Below are positions 20,993-29,674 of a DNA stretch of 64,000 nt, piece by piece. The number at the start of each line of letters is the position of its first letter. Within the stretch, counting starts at the first letter, position 1. Location: NCBI RefSeq assembly GCF_000827885.1, contig NZ_JTKH01000003.1, positions 310,001 to 374,000 on the forward strand, written 5' to 3'. The translations under genes were made by a program, and so were the position numbers. Below the pieces are notes generated by a model. That model did no database searches and was not told where the DNA came from. It saw nothing but the letters and a program-made list of their open reading frames with translations. Source of the stretch: Vibrio renipiscarius (GTDB lineage: Bacteria; Pseudomonadota; Gammaproteobacteria; Enterobacterales; Vibrionaceae).

Positions 20993-23002
20993 TTCACTCG
21001 GAACGGTGTTGCAATCTGCAATATAGCAACGCAATGCCAATAAAGAGATCGATTTACTGTAGTACCAACCTTGGATGGACAAGTTATAGCGCAATGGAAT
21101 GCGCTCAAGCTGACTTTCCGTTTCAACCCCTTCCACCACCACCGCCAAATTAAGATCTTGTGCAATACTGATCAAACCATTAAAGACTTTTTGTCCTTTG
21201 CTGTTCTCTATGGCTTGGATAAAGCTTCGGTCAATCTTAATTGCGTCGACGTCAAACATCGTTAAATAACTGAGTGACGAAAAACCCGAGCCAAAATCAT
21301 CAATAGAGACTTTTGCGCCGACACGATGGAGCGCCTCTAGCGAAGCGGCCACCAGCGCCTTATCAAGCAACAATGACTCTTCCGTGATTTCAACATGCAC
21401 ATACTCACCAACCCGGCTGATATAACCAACCAATTGCTCCATGAGACTGGCATCAAGTAGCGTTTCTGGTGTCAGGTTAACGCTGGTTGGCACCGCCCAT
21501 CCTTCCCGGATAGCAATTTTAAGATCATGCACGACTTGAATCACCACCCAGCGGTCAATGTCTTTCATGAGACCGGCCTGTTCAAACGTCGACAAAAACG
21601 CGCCTGGATATTCAATATTTCCCTGTTTATCCACCGAACGAATAAGCGCTTCTGCGCCGATAACCTGCCCTGTCACTCGACATATTTGAGGCTGATATTC
21701 AATGCAAAATTCTTTATCCGTAAAGGCGTGCAGTTTTTGCTCCAAAACTTGCTGACGTTTATGCGCAAAAACCAGCTGACCGACTCGATCGTCACTTAAC
21801 GTGCGCGCCTCTTCTTCTCTTCGCGAATACGTCGTATCTAACGAAGAAAACTGTATTGTTTTATTGGCCGTCGATTTATTCAGCCACAGGACAAAAGGCA
21901 GGTATATCAAACCAGAAACCACAATGTTCACTAACTGTAAGAGGCTGGCATTAATGTCGCCTTGAGTGACAATGTAAGCATTGACGAAAACAGGACTGCT
22001 AAATGGCATCCCAGTCACAGGCACATCGACGAACCCCAGACTGACCGCAAAATACGCCACGATCGTATTGGCCACCGGAGCAATCAAAAAAGGAAAGAAC
22101 AACCTGGGATTAAAAATGATCGGTAAGCCAAACAGCAGCACTTCGTTAATATTCAACAAACCAAGCGGTAAACTGGCAAGTGCAATCAAACGATAAGCGC
22201 GATTATTGCTGAACAGTAATAACACCACGACAAACCCTAATGTTGCCCCAGCGCCCCCAACAAAAGTAAATACCGCCAGAAAGGAGTGATTAACAAAATG
22301 CTGCGTATTCCCAACTGTTAGCATCTCGCTGTGCGCAACCTCAACGGCACCTTGCAGCACATCAACCCAAGGCAATAAACCGTAGTAGCCATGAATACCA
22401 AGAAACCACAGGAAAGAATTCACCATGGCAAAAATGGCACCAAACTCTAGCGGTGAATCATCGTATTGAATATTAAAGAGCGCGGTTAAGCTGCTTGATT
22501 CAACGAGATGGATGACGAAGGCATTGATGATCATCACGCCGATCCCGGCAAGAATGCAGGGAAGAATTAGGTTGAGCGACTCTTTTACTATGCGACCAAG
22601 ATGGTTATTTGAAACAAATTTCATCCAACGTATTTTGTAGAATGATGCGATTAACGGCACGGCATAAAGCGGCGTCATCACTGCAATCATCAATTCAAAT
22701 ACGATCGTACTGTCTGAAAAACGAAATAATTGTTCAAAAACGACCAAGTAGACAATTAGGACCAGCGCAATCGGGGGTCTGGGTAACCGCCAACGCATCG
22801 CCAAAATATAAGCGAGCGCGCCAGTTAACAGTACGGGCAGTAGGCTATTGGTGACTTCGTAAAGAGAAAAGAGCGTTTGTACCCACGGCTGATCCTTTCC
22901 GAATATAAATTCGCCAAGTGAAGCAATGAATAAAATGGAAGAGATAATCATGAGACACGGCAGTATCCACAGCAACCCTTCTCTGATCGCTTGCAACTGC
23001 AC
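20978..23002 (-). CDS. membrane EIIC-like sensor / EAL c-di-GMP phosphodiesterase
   Basis: 674 residues. Residues about 1-390 form a multi-spanning PTS EIIC domain of the lactose/cellobiose type, including the signature 'NINEVLLFGLPIIFNP'; there is no EIIA or EIIB. Residues about 425-670 form an EAL domain with apparently intact catalytic residues: 'GAEALIR', 'NLTPETL', 'VEITEES', 'SIDDFGSGFSSLSYL', 'AIKIDRSF', 'VVEGVE' and 'IQGWYYSKS'. It should hydrolyse c-di-GMP and may sense a sugar through the EIIC part. The listed start is GTG; the frame is open 13 codons further to a rare ATT (23041) or ATC with GGAG upstream. A CRP-like box lies upstream. Confidence 0.9.
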   Translation of the reverse strand: MQLQAIREGLLWILPCLMIISSILFIASLGEFIFGKDQPWVQTLFSLYEVTNSLLPVLLTGALAYILAMRWRLPRPPIALVLIVYLVVFEQLFRFSDSTIVFELMIAVMTPLYAVPLIASFYKIRWMKFVSNNHLGRIVKESLNLILPCILAGIGVMIINAFVIHLVESSSLTALFNIQYDDSPLEFGAIFAMVNSFLWFLGIHGYYGLLPWVDVLQGAVEVAHSEMLTVGNTQHFVNHSFLAVFTFVGGAGATLGFVVVLLLFSNNRAYRLIALASLPLGLLNINEVLLFGLPIIFNPRLFFPFLIAPVANTIVAYFAVSLGFVDVPVTGMPFSSPVFVNAYIVTQGDINASLLQLVNIVVSGLIYLPFVLWLNKSTANKTIQFSSLDTTYSRREEEARTLSDDRVGQLVFAHKRQQVLEQKLHAFTDKEFCIEYQPQICRVTGQVIGAEALIRSVDKQGNIEYPGAFLSTFEQAGLMKDIDRWVVIQVVHDLKIAIREGWAVPTSVNLTPETLLDASLMEQLVGYISRVGEYVHVEITEESLLLDKALVAASLEALHRVGAKVSIDDFGSGFSSLSYLTMFDVDAIKIDRSFIQAIENSKGQKVFNGLISIAQDLNLAVVVEGVETESQLERIPLRYNLSIQGWYYSKSISLLALRCYIADCNTVPSELKEP

Positions 23003-23115
23003 CGCTAATGATTTCTGAGCTTGTTTTAAATAACTAGCAATGATTTTGGGTGCTCCATCATTGAAACAAAATGGTCATTATCTGAAAGATAGTAAGCCAT
23101 TCTGTTTCTTATCGA

Positions 23116-23131
23116 TGTGAGCCATATCACT
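23116..23131. promoter_or_regulatory. CRP-like binding site upstream of the EIIC-EAL gene
   Basis: TGTGAGCCATATCACT matches the TGTGA-N6-TCACA consensus at nine of ten positions. It is centred about 120 bases upstream of the EIIC-EAL coding start, suggesting cAMP-CRP control. Confidence 0.55.
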
Positions 23132-23259
23132 TAAGACGCGTGTGAAATTGCACTGCGCCCATGATTCATTTGTTACTTTTAATTTTGTGATGTTTACAGC
23201 TTATCGTACGGATTTTTCATACTATCCTTTTATACAAACCTTTCATACGAACGCTGCCA

Positions 23260-24027
23260 CTAGCCAATTCTAAACTCTGTCTTTTTAAATTGTTTCACTA
23301 ACCAATCACCGTAAGAATCAAGAAGACCAATCACCGAACGCTTTGCTACGACTCGATTAGAGAGCAATATACTAAGTCGCTCGATTTCCAACTGCATCAT
23401 TGGGTAGTATCGAAGGAACTCTTGTCCGCATATTTGAGGATCGTCATGCCATCCTTTTGTTCGAGGGATCACCAATGAATAGCTTGCTCTGAGCAATTTT
23501 TTAGCGATGATTTGTTGAGCTTTAAGATGTTCGTCGTCATTTTTAGCGCGAACAATTCGATGGCGATACACCGCCAGCCAATCTTCCACATCCATATTCC
23601 AATGTTTTGCGATCTCCCAACTGGGTTCGTAATCCCCAAAACATTCCGATAAATTTTCCCCATACACGCACACCGCGCAGTGACGCAGCAAAAATCCCCA
23701 AGAGAAGATACTGTCTAGAGAAGCGATATCACTCACCAACGCCGTCTTAAACGATAATTCTGTGATATGCGCATGTGAGCTCTGAAAGCGCCAACGAATA
23801 GAATTAATTAACGCCGTGCGGTTTTGCGCAAAACTTTGCTGTGTCACAACGATAACATCAAGGTTTGAACGATGAGGCGTTGCCGTTTTTTTAGCTACAC
23901 TGCCAAAAATATACACACTGTGCAGGTTTGCCCCCAAGCCAGAACGTAAGAAAGTGACAAGATCATCAATCGCTTTACTATACTGAGGTTGGAAGGGTTG
24001 TGCGGGATCGATTGTGGTTAATATCAT
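23260..24027 (-). CDS. nucleotidyltransferase-like protein (AadA/DUF4111 type)
   Basis: 255 residues from ATG 24027. The N-terminal half has the polymerase-beta-like nucleotidyltransferase fold with 'VYIFGSVAKKTATPHRSNLDV', and the C-terminal half is helical as in aminoglycoside adenylyltransferases (ANT, DUF4111). However the metal-binding S-D-x-D motif reads S-N-L-D, so the first catalytic carboxylate is missing, and the spacing from GS is ten rather than nine residues. It may be inactive or have a different role; a resistance function should not be assumed. It stands alone, divergent from the EF-P-like gene, with no good ribosome site. Confidence 0.7.
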   Translation of the reverse strand: MILTTIDPAQPFQPQYSKAIDDLVTFLRSGLGANLHSVYIFGSVAKKTATPHRSNLDVIVVTQQSFAQNRTALINSIRWRFQSSHAHITELSFKTALVSDIASLDSIFSWGFLLRHCAVCVYGENLSECFGDYEPSWEIAKHWNMDVEDWLAVYRHRIVRAKNDDEHLKAQQIIAKKLLRASYSLVIPRTKGWHDDPQICGQEFLRYYPMMQLEIERLSILLSNRVVAKRSVIGLLDSYGDWLVKQFKKTEFRIG

Positions 24028-24205
24028 CAAAAAATCATGAAATCTAACGGATTGAACTGCATGATCTCTTAGTGGCGCTTTTTGATCAAGATAATCAAGC
24101 TAAGAATCGTTGAAAACTAGCAATATCAGTGCGAGTTCAAATAGCATCTTCCAATTAGTTGGGTATATAATGCCGCCCTTACAACTCATATGAAGGAAAT
24201 TGTTC

Positions 24206-24772
24206 ATGCCTAAGGCGAGTGAGCTAAAGAAAGGTTTTGCTATTGAATCAAACGGCAAAATCCTACTAATTAAAGACATCGAAGTGACGACTCCTGGCGG
24301 TCGTGGCGGCGCAAAAATTTACAAACTGCGTTGTGTTGATCTAAACACTGGTGCACGTGCTGACGAGCGTTATAAGTCTGACGACGTGGTAGAAACGGTT
24401 GACATGTTCAAGCGTCAAGTTGCTTTCTCGTACGTTGACGGTAATGAGTACATTTTCATGGACAATGAAGATTACACTCAATTTACTTTTAAGAAAGAAG
24501 AGATCGAAGACGAACTTCTTTTCATTACTGAAGAAATCAAAGGCCTTCAGGTTGTTCTAATTAACGGTACTGCGGTAGCGTTAGAGCTTCCTGCAACGGT
24601 TGAGCTTGTTATCGAAGAAACAGACCCTTCAATCAAAGGTGCTTCTGCTGCGTCTCGTACTAAGCCTGCACGTTTTGCAACTGGCCTAACTGTGCAAGTT
24701 CCAGAGTACATCGCAAATGGTGATCGCCTGATCATCAACACTGCTGAACGCAAGTACATGAGCCGCGCATAA
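24206..24772 (+). CDS. yeiP: elongation factor P-like protein (YeiP/EfpL)
   Basis: 188 residues from ATG 24206, AAGGA ribosome site 8 bases upstream. Three beta-barrel domains as in EF-P: N-terminal KOW-like ('MPKASELKKGFAIESNGK'), OB domain II ('FSYVDGNEYIFMDNEDYTQF') and OB domain III ('STGLTVQVPEY'-like: 'ATGLTVQVPEYIANGD'). The loop tip is 'TPGGRGGAKIY', with Arg in place of the modified Lys of EF-P, typical of the EfpL subgroup that helps ribosomes through proline and other stalls. A perfect TATAAT box is at 24166-24171. It is followed by the DNA-mimic gene after 2 bases, so the two form an operon. Confidence 0.93.
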   Translation: MPKASELKKGFAIESNGKILLIKDIEVTTPGGRGGAKIYKLRCVDLNTGARADERYKSDDVVETVDMFKRQVAFSYVDGNEYIFMDNEDYTQFTFKKEEIEDELLFITEEIKGLQVVLINGTAVALELPATVELVIEETDPSIKGASAASRTKPARFATGLTVQVPEYIANGDRLIINTAERKYMSRA

Positions 24773-24774
24773 TT

Positions 24775-25095
24775 ATGGCTGAACTCATTTCTTACGATGA
24801 TGCTATCGATGCGGCTTACGACATTTTCCTTGAGATGGCACCCGATAATCTAGAACCAGTAGACGTGATTCTTTTCACCGCTCAGTTCGACGATCGCGGT
24901 GCAGCCGAATTGGTTGAGACTGGTGATGACTGGGGCCAACACGTCGGCTTTGACGTTGATAAAGAAATCTATGCAGAAGTTCGTATTGGTTTGGTCAACG
25001 AAGAAAATGATGTGTTAGATGATGTGTTTGCTCGCTTACTTGTAAGCCGAGATCCTGAGCACAAATTTTGCCATATTCTGTGGAAGCGAGACTAA
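24775..25095 (+). CDS. HI1450 family dsDNA-mimic protein
   Basis: 106 residues, very acidic (many Asp/Glu, e.g. 'AAYDIFLEMAPDNLEPVDV' and 'ETGDDWGQHVGFDVDKEI'). It matches the HI1450/YciU family, whose surface charges imitate double-stranded DNA and which binds HU-type proteins in Haemophilus. It follows the EF-P-like gene by 2 bases and shares its transcript. Opposite and convergent is ihfA, another nucleoid protein gene, with a shared terminator between. Confidence 0.9.
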   Translation: MAELISYDDAIDAAYDIFLEMAPDNLEPVDVILFTAQFDDRGAAELVETGDDWGQHVGFDVDKEIYAEVRIGLVNEENDVLDDVFARLLVSRDPEHKFCHILWKRD

Positions 25096-25128
25096 TCACA
25101 CTGTGTGATTAATCTCCGCCACCACAAA

Positions 25129-25163
25129 CAAAAACACCCAAGTTTGCACTTGGGTGTTTTTTT
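25129..25163. terminator. bidirectional terminator between the DNA-mimic gene and ihfA
   Basis: AAAACACCCAAGT/ACTTGGGTGTTTT, a 13-bp stem with T runs in both directions, between two convergent genes. Confidence 0.9.
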
Positions 25164-25229
25164 ATCGCCAACCTGAAAACAAAATACGTTCTCTCGGCAA
25201 TAAAACGACTTCAATCCATCGATAGCGTG

Positions 25230-25526
25230 TTAGCTGTCACCTTTAATGGTTTCAACGCGGGCTTTAAGCTTTTGCCCAGGGCGGAAGGTGACTACACGGC
25301 GCGCGCTAATAGGAATGTCTTCACCCGTCTTTGGGTTACGTCCTGGACGTTCATTCTTTTCGCGTAGGTCAAAGTTACCAAATCCTGATAGTTTCACTTG
25401 CTCTCCGTTTTCGAGTGCTTTGCGAACCTCTTCAAAAAATGCCTCAACCGTTTCCTTGGCATCTCGTTTACTGTATCCAAGCTTTTCAAACAGGTTCTCT
25501 GCCAAATCGGCTTTAGTGAGCGCCAT
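25230..25526 (-). CDS. ihfA: integration host factor alpha subunit
   Basis: 98 residues from ATG 25526, preceded by GAGGAAAA; the longer frame to 25583 is not needed and lacks a match. IHF-alpha pairs with IHF-beta to bend DNA at specific sites in replication, recombination and sigma-54 promoters. Full HU/IHF fold: '[20 protein letters not shown]', '[20 protein letters not shown]' and the DNA-intercalating arm '[11 protein letters not shown]' with its Pro, then '[13 protein letters not shown]'. In E. coli it follows pheT; here it is a separate gene. Confidence 0.97.
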   Translation of the reverse strand: MALTKADLAENLFEKLGYSKRDAKETVEAFFEEVRKALENGEQVKLSGFGNFDLREKNERPGRNPKTGEDIPISARRVVTFRPGQKLKARVETIKGDS

Positions 25527-26235
25527 AGAATTTTCCTCAAAAGCTGTGTTAAACATCACTGTCGTTAGACAGCGCCAAAGCATTTCGCCTCGTCAATCAA
25601 TAACATAGAGACATTACTTGGAAAGTGTATGCCAAGCTTCTGATTTTCGCCAACATTTTTATAGTAAGTTAACACTTTTTTCATAATTATCAGCTAGATA
25701 TATCTACCAACTCACCCTATAACTCATCACTAAATCATATTTTTAGCTTCAAGTGCAGACAATTAAACCACCACGAACATAAATTTTAGAATTTATCGCT
25801 AAAACGAATTCTTATCGGCTTTTTTTACAATACGAGTAATGTCATATAAATCATTAACTTAATGGGCTATTTATTATAAAAAAGAAAAATCCGCTCATTT
25901 TATGAGGAAAAATAATCATTAATCCCAAAACGGCCACCCTATTCCCCTGATTTAACACAAATAAGCAACATGGAGCATAATCTACGTTGTGCTTATGAAA
26001 TGGCATCATTGCGCTGCCATTCTCGATCAAAATACCTTTCAGGACACGCCCACTCTTTTCTCTTTTTGATTCTTTTTTTGCAATCGCCTTCCCCGAGCAA
26101 ACTCGGCCTTTTCCTTGTGATTGTTCTTTTATAACAACCCTATTCACTCTTTTTTCATATTTGGCATTCAATATGCTTATACATAGTCAAACAGAACGAG
26201 AACACCCCCTAATCAAATAAGAAAGGAGAAATGTG
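25527..26235. other. AT-rich 0.7-kb gap
   Basis: The ihfA upstream region followed by AT-rich DNA. A 105-codon minus frame (25854-26171) has no ribosome site and unnatural composition (Lys/Arg-rich then Phe run) and I do not accept it. I see no confident promoter, RNA or repeat in 25700-26200, though an sRNA could be hidden here. Confidence 0.4.
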
Positions 26236-26469
26236 ATGGAAATGAAGCGCCATAGCTACTATCACTTGATTCACCACGGCATTAAGACGCTATTAGTGGA
26301 TAGAATTGGTCACTTTACTGAGCTTGAATACCATCAATACCTCAATATGATGACCGGGAAATCAACTTGCTTCTCAATGAGCAATGATGAATTGGTCAAC
26401 GCCGTCAACTCGCTACGTGAAGAGGGTTACCTTGAAGATTTAAAATCCTCAATTCCCCATGAAGCGTGA
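26236..26469 (+). CDS. small hypothetical protein (77 aa)
   Basis: 77 residues starting at ATG 26236 (a GTG directly precedes it), with a very good AAGGAG six bases upstream. Soluble, His-rich at the start ('KRHSYYHLIHHGIK') and acidic at the end ('LVNAVNSLREEGYLEDL'), suggesting a small helical protein. I do not recognise the family. The ribosome site and Vibrio-like codons support translation. It sits alone between ihfA and yciB. Confidence 0.65.
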   Translation: MEMKRHSYYHLIHHGIKTLLVDRIGHFTELEYHQYLNMMTGKSTCFSMSNDELVNAVNSLREEGYLEDLKSSIPHEA

Positions 26470-26606
26470 TTCAACAAAAGATTATTCCGTCATCATGGCA
26501 CGCATTCACGCACAGCCTCTTTGAGCCATTTTGCCGATGACGAGTTGGTGTTAATACACCGAATTGGGTAGACTAACTTTCTCCCCTGTCGCGATAGACC
26601 GATTAA

Positions 26607-27155
26607 ATGAAGCAACTGATTGATTTTGTCCCACTGATCGTCTTTTTTGTCTTATATAAAATGTATGACATTTACATTGCCACCGGTGCGCTGATTATTG
26701 CGTCGGCTATTCAGATCGCCTTAACTTTGGCGTTGTACAAAAAAGTTGAAAAGATGCAGATGATTACCTTTCTGATGGTCGCAATTTTTGGCGGGATGAC
26801 CATCTTCTTGCATGACGACAATTTCATAAAATGGAAAGTGACCATCGTTTATGCGGTGTTTGCTCTCGGTTTAACGATCAGCCATTTTCTCGGTAAATCG
26901 GCGATAAAAGGCATGCTTGGCAAAGAAATTTCATTACCCGAACCCGTATGGGCAAAAGTAACGTGGGCGTGGGTGATTTTTTTCCTCGCATGCTCTGGCA
27001 TCAACATTTATGTTGCCTTCGAATTACCGTTAGATGTGTGGGTTAACTTTAAAGTTTTTGGCTTATTAACGGCGACATTCGGGTTTACACTTCTCACCGG
27101 CGTGTATATTTATAAGCATCTGCCAAAAGACAAAAGCAAAGAGCAAGGCGAATAA
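26607..27155 (+). CDS. yciB: intracellular septation protein A / YciB
   Basis: 182 residues with about five membrane segments, matching YciB (IspZ/ispA). The opening '[27 protein letters not shown]' region is characteristic (cited here as residues 1-27). The inner-membrane protein interacts with cell elongation and division proteins and affects envelope integrity. Its own terminator follows, so it is separate from yciA downstream, although the gene order yciB-yciA-yciI is conserved in gammaproteobacteria. Confidence 0.93.
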   Translation: MKQLIDFVPLIVFFVLYKMYDIYIATGALIIASAIQIALTLALYKKVEKMQMITFLMVAIFGGMTIFLHDDNFIKWKVTIVYAVFALGLTISHFLGKSAIKGMLGKEISLPEPVWAKVTWAWVIFFLACSGINIYVAFELPLDVWVNFKVFGLLTATFGFTLLTGVYIYKHLPKDKSKEQGE

Positions 27156-27218
27156 GCCGATTGATGCTCCTCTTCGCTTATCGGATGATCTTCATTCAAA
27201 AAAACGTATAATATAAGC

Positions 27219-27244
27219 AAGCGGTCTTTTACGGCCGCTTTTTT
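27219..27244 (+). terminator. terminator of yciB
   Basis: AAGCGGTC/GGCCGCTT stem with a 6-base loop and a following run of T's. Confidence 0.85.
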
Positions 27245-27305
27245 AGTGCCAAAATTCCATTTCAGTTCTTTTTTGAGCTGACGTCATTATGTTGTGGATG
27301 TCAAA

Positions 27306-27701
27306 ATGAACCAGGAAATTACTTCACCGAGGGGGCAACTCCTCCTCCGTACTCTCGCGATGCCTGCGGATACTAATGCCAATGGCGATATCTTCGGAGG
27401 CTGGATCATGTCACAGATCGATCTTGCCGGTGGCATTCTAGCGAAAGAAATTTCAGGCGGCCGCATTGTGACCGTTTCCGTCTCCAGTATTACGTTTAAA
27501 AAGCCCGTCAAAGTGGGTGATGTCGTGTGCTGTTACGGCGAATGCACAAAAATTGGCAACAGCTCGATGAGTATCGATCTCGAAGTATGGGTAAAGCCTG
27601 TCAAAGAGCACTGTATTGAAGATCGTTTTATGGTTTGTGACGCGACGTTCAACTATGTCGCCATTGATACAAATGGTCGACCACGTACGATCAATGTCTA
27701 A
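27306..27701 (+). CDS. yciA: acyl-CoA thioesterase YciA
   Basis: 131 residues from ATG 27306, which aligns with the start of E. coli YciA; an in-frame GTG lies at 27294. Single hot-dog domain: 'LLLRTLAMPADTNANGDIFG' and 'GGWIMSQIDLAGGILA' with the catalytic Asp in the long helix region. It hydrolyses a broad range of acyl-CoAs in the cytoplasm. No strong ribosome site is visible for either start, so translation may be modest. Confidence 0.93.
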   Translation: MNQEITSPRGQLLLRTLAMPADTNANGDIFGGWIMSQIDLAGGILAKEISGGRIVTVSVSSITFKKPVKVGDVVCCYGECTKIGNSSMSIDLEVWVKPVKEHCIEDRFMVCDATFNYVAIDTNGRPRTINV

Positions 27702-27808
27702 TCTTAATCACAAACATGGCGAATGAATGCTCATTTTCGCGATGCGTACCTGCGGATTGCAAGTTCATCGCGTAGAGTTGCCCGTAAACCACCCACAAGG
27801 ATAGCAAT

Positions 27809-28105
27809 ATGTTGTACATCATTTTTTCTCAAGATGTTGAGAATTCACTCGAAAAAAGATTGAGTGTTCGCGCAGCTCATTTAGAGCGTTTACAACAACT
27901 GCAAGATGAAGGTCGCTTGTTAACGGCAGGCCCGATGCCAGCCATTGATTCAGATAACCCAGGTGAAGCTGGTTTTACTGGTTCTACCGTTATCGCTCAA
28001 TTCGACTCATTACCAGAAGCACAACAATGGGCAGACGCGGATCCTTATATCGCCGCGGGTGTTTATCAATCGGTCATCGTAAAACCATTTAAGAAAGTAT
28101 TTTAA
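27809..28105 (+). CDS. yciI: YciI family protein
   Basis: 98 residues, the standard length. The ferredoxin-like fold has '[20 protein letters not shown]', with the conserved His and the 'GPMP' turn, and '[20 protein letters not shown]' with the conserved Asp near 'DADPY'. The biochemical role of YciI is unsettled. The ATG follows AAGGATAG. The pilotin-like lipoprotein gene starts 2 bases after its stop, so they are co-transcribed. Confidence 0.92.
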   Translation: MLYIIFSQDVENSLEKRLSVRAAHLERLQQLQDEGRLLTAGPMPAIDSDNPGEAGFTGSTVIAQFDSLPEAQQWADADPYIAAGVYQSVIVKPFKKVF

Positions 28106-28107
28106 TC

Positions 28108-28503
28108 ATGAACATTCGTTTGGCTCTGGCTCTGTTGCTTGGCTCTGGTTTACTCGGCTGTGCCTCAGATGGTAATCAACAACGCCAGCTTGAACTTCTC
28201 GCGTCTAACCGAGCCAGCCTACTCTCGGCAGAACTGCCTTTAGAGGCCGGTCCATTATCCATTATGCGAGCTTCAGCGAAAGGAACCACCATTGAAATCA
28301 TGATGGTGTATAACCAAGAGCAGCAAGGTGCAAAGCCATTACAGCAAGTGCTTAATACCAGCATTAACCGTTACTGTACACATAACGACACAAAAGCGAA
28401 TCTCGATGCGGGTTTAAGCTACCGAATTAAAATGCGTAATAGCCGTGGGCAACTCATGGCCGACCAATTTGTATCGAAAGAAACGTGCTCCCAAGATAAC
28501 TAA
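28108..28503 (+). CDS. GspS/AspS-type secretin pilotin lipoprotein
   Basis: 131 residues with a lipoprotein signal ('LALLLGSGLLGC', lipid-bearing Cys at about 18) and two further cysteines ('NRYCTHN' and 'KETCSQ') placed as in the AspS family, where they form a disulfide. AspS is the Vibrio-type pilotin that carries the type II secretion secretin to the outer membrane. The V. cholerae member is, as far as I recall, encoded beside yciI too, which supports the call. Alternative: an uncharacterised lipoprotein. Only 2 bases after yciI. Confidence 0.65.
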   Translation: MNIRLALALLLGSGLLGCASDGNQQRQLELLASNRASLLSAELPLEAGPLSIMRASAKGTTIEIMMVYNQEQQGAKPLQQVLNTSINRYCTHNDTKANLDAGLSYRIKMRNSRGQLMADQFVSKETCSQDN

Positions 28504-28964
28504 GTTTGAGTGCTCGGCGTCTGTGCTAATTCTCAATGTTATCTATGTCGGTGCCTATGTGATATCTCGATAGGCATCGATTTTCCTGAAAATCCTTCCT
28601 GCTTTATCAAAACTGCTGGTTTTGACTCACTTTACTGCCCATCACTTAACTCAAATCAAAATCATCACAAACGAGCGCCCTAGCAGCCGCATATTGCCCC
28701 CCATCCGCCTAGCGACCTTCCATAAATAATGCCGTTCACAGAAGACTTTTACATTTTGATGAATATTAATGTGAATATTTTATTTCACTTTATCGTTACC
28801 GACAAAAGCGTTAAATATATGGCAAACAAGACTTTAAACGAGTCATACACACCATAAACTGCCCGGTATTAGCCTAAAAATTAGAAAATCATTCTAATAC
28901 TATATTGACGGTAGCGCATCGGAGTTCTAACTTTTTTAAAGGCTAATTAACTGAGGGTTCCGCT
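28504..28964. other. gap with a promoter at its end
   Basis: 460 bases without an accepted gene. The first 400 bases show nothing I can name; the last part holds the promoter of the 73-residue gene. Confidence 0.4.
28905..28933 (+). promoter_or_regulatory. sigma-70 promoter of the 73-aa gene
   Basis: TTGACG and TAACTT boxes separated by exactly 17 bases, about 31 bases upstream of the ATG at 28965. Confidence 0.6.
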
Positions 28965-29186
28965 ATGAAACGTGCTAGTACGACTTATCGTCTTCAACTC
29001 ATCAAAGAAGTCGCGACGAGGCAGCAACGACTGAAAGGCGGTGACCCTATGGCAGCTTACGTACAGCACTTGATCGATGATGATCCTCATTGCGACAACC
29101 CTATGGAAGCGAACCAGCGTTTTTCTGGATGTCATTTTGATGATAGTGCCGGAGGTTGGGTCAGTGATAAGTGGGGAATGAAATAG
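28965..29186 (+). CDS. small hypothetical protein (73 aa)
   Basis: 73 residues. The start has GAGGG seven bases upstream and a near-consensus promoter lies 31 bases further, so expression is well supported. Sequence begins basic ('KRASTTYRLQLIKEVATRQQR') and ends acidic/aromatic ('GCHFDDSAGGWVSDKWGMK'), with two cysteines. No signal peptide or membrane segment. I do not recognise the family. Confidence 0.65.
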   Translation: MKRASTTYRLQLIKEVATRQQRLKGGDPMAAYVQHLIDDDPHCDNPMEANQRFSGCHFDDSAGGWVSDKWGMK

Positions 29187-29244
29187 CATTACCTCGGCCA
29201 TTAGTGGCCCGTTCTCGCTAAATCAGAAGGTAAACATGGCGGCC

Positions 29245-29526
29245 TTAATCAAACAAACGCTTTTGTTTGGTTGGGCTGTCAGGCACATTCTGTGACTCAG
29301 AAGGTTCACTAAGACATTTTTTACTATTAGATAGACGCTTTTTACGCAAATAACGCTGCCGACAAAGTTTGATCACGTGTAATTGCTGTGCTGGCGTCAT
29401 CGATAACCAATTAAATCGCTCTTCCCGCTTGCGCATACATCCCGTGCAGTACCCTCTGTCATCCACAGAGCACACGCCAACGCATGGATTTTGAACCGCG
29501 AAAAACTCTAATTGCTCCACATGCAT
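29245..29526 (-). CDS. DUF1289 family protein
   Basis: 93 residues from ATG 29526; the frame is open to 29595 but the DUF1289 domain begins just after this ATG. The domain is 'NPCVGVCSVDDRGYCTGCMR' with four cysteines, which looks like a small metal-binding site, followed by 'WLSMTPAQQLHVI'. The role is unknown; the family is widespread in proteobacteria. The Lys/Ser-rich tail is variable. Convergent with the 73-residue gene. Confidence 0.88.
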   Translation of the reverse strand: MHVEQLEFFAVQNPCVGVCSVDDRGYCTGCMRKREERFNWLSMTPAQQLHVIKLCRQRYLRKKRLSNSKKCLSEPSESQNVPDSPTKQKRLFD

Positions 29527-29674
29527 CCCGCCATAAGTCAGTGAAACACAAAAATAAAAAGCCAAACTATGACCAAAAGCTAACACAAACGACACGGCTT
29601 AACCTATAATTGTGCCGTTGGCGTTTATCATGGTGTACAGACGTATACCTTATTGTTTTTTGGAGTTTATATCT

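Noticed and set aside
25854..26171. 105-codon minus-strand ORF in the ihfA-yciB gap
   Set aside because: No ribosome site, odd composition with Lys/Arg at one end and a Phe run at the other; looks like AT-rich non-coding DNA.
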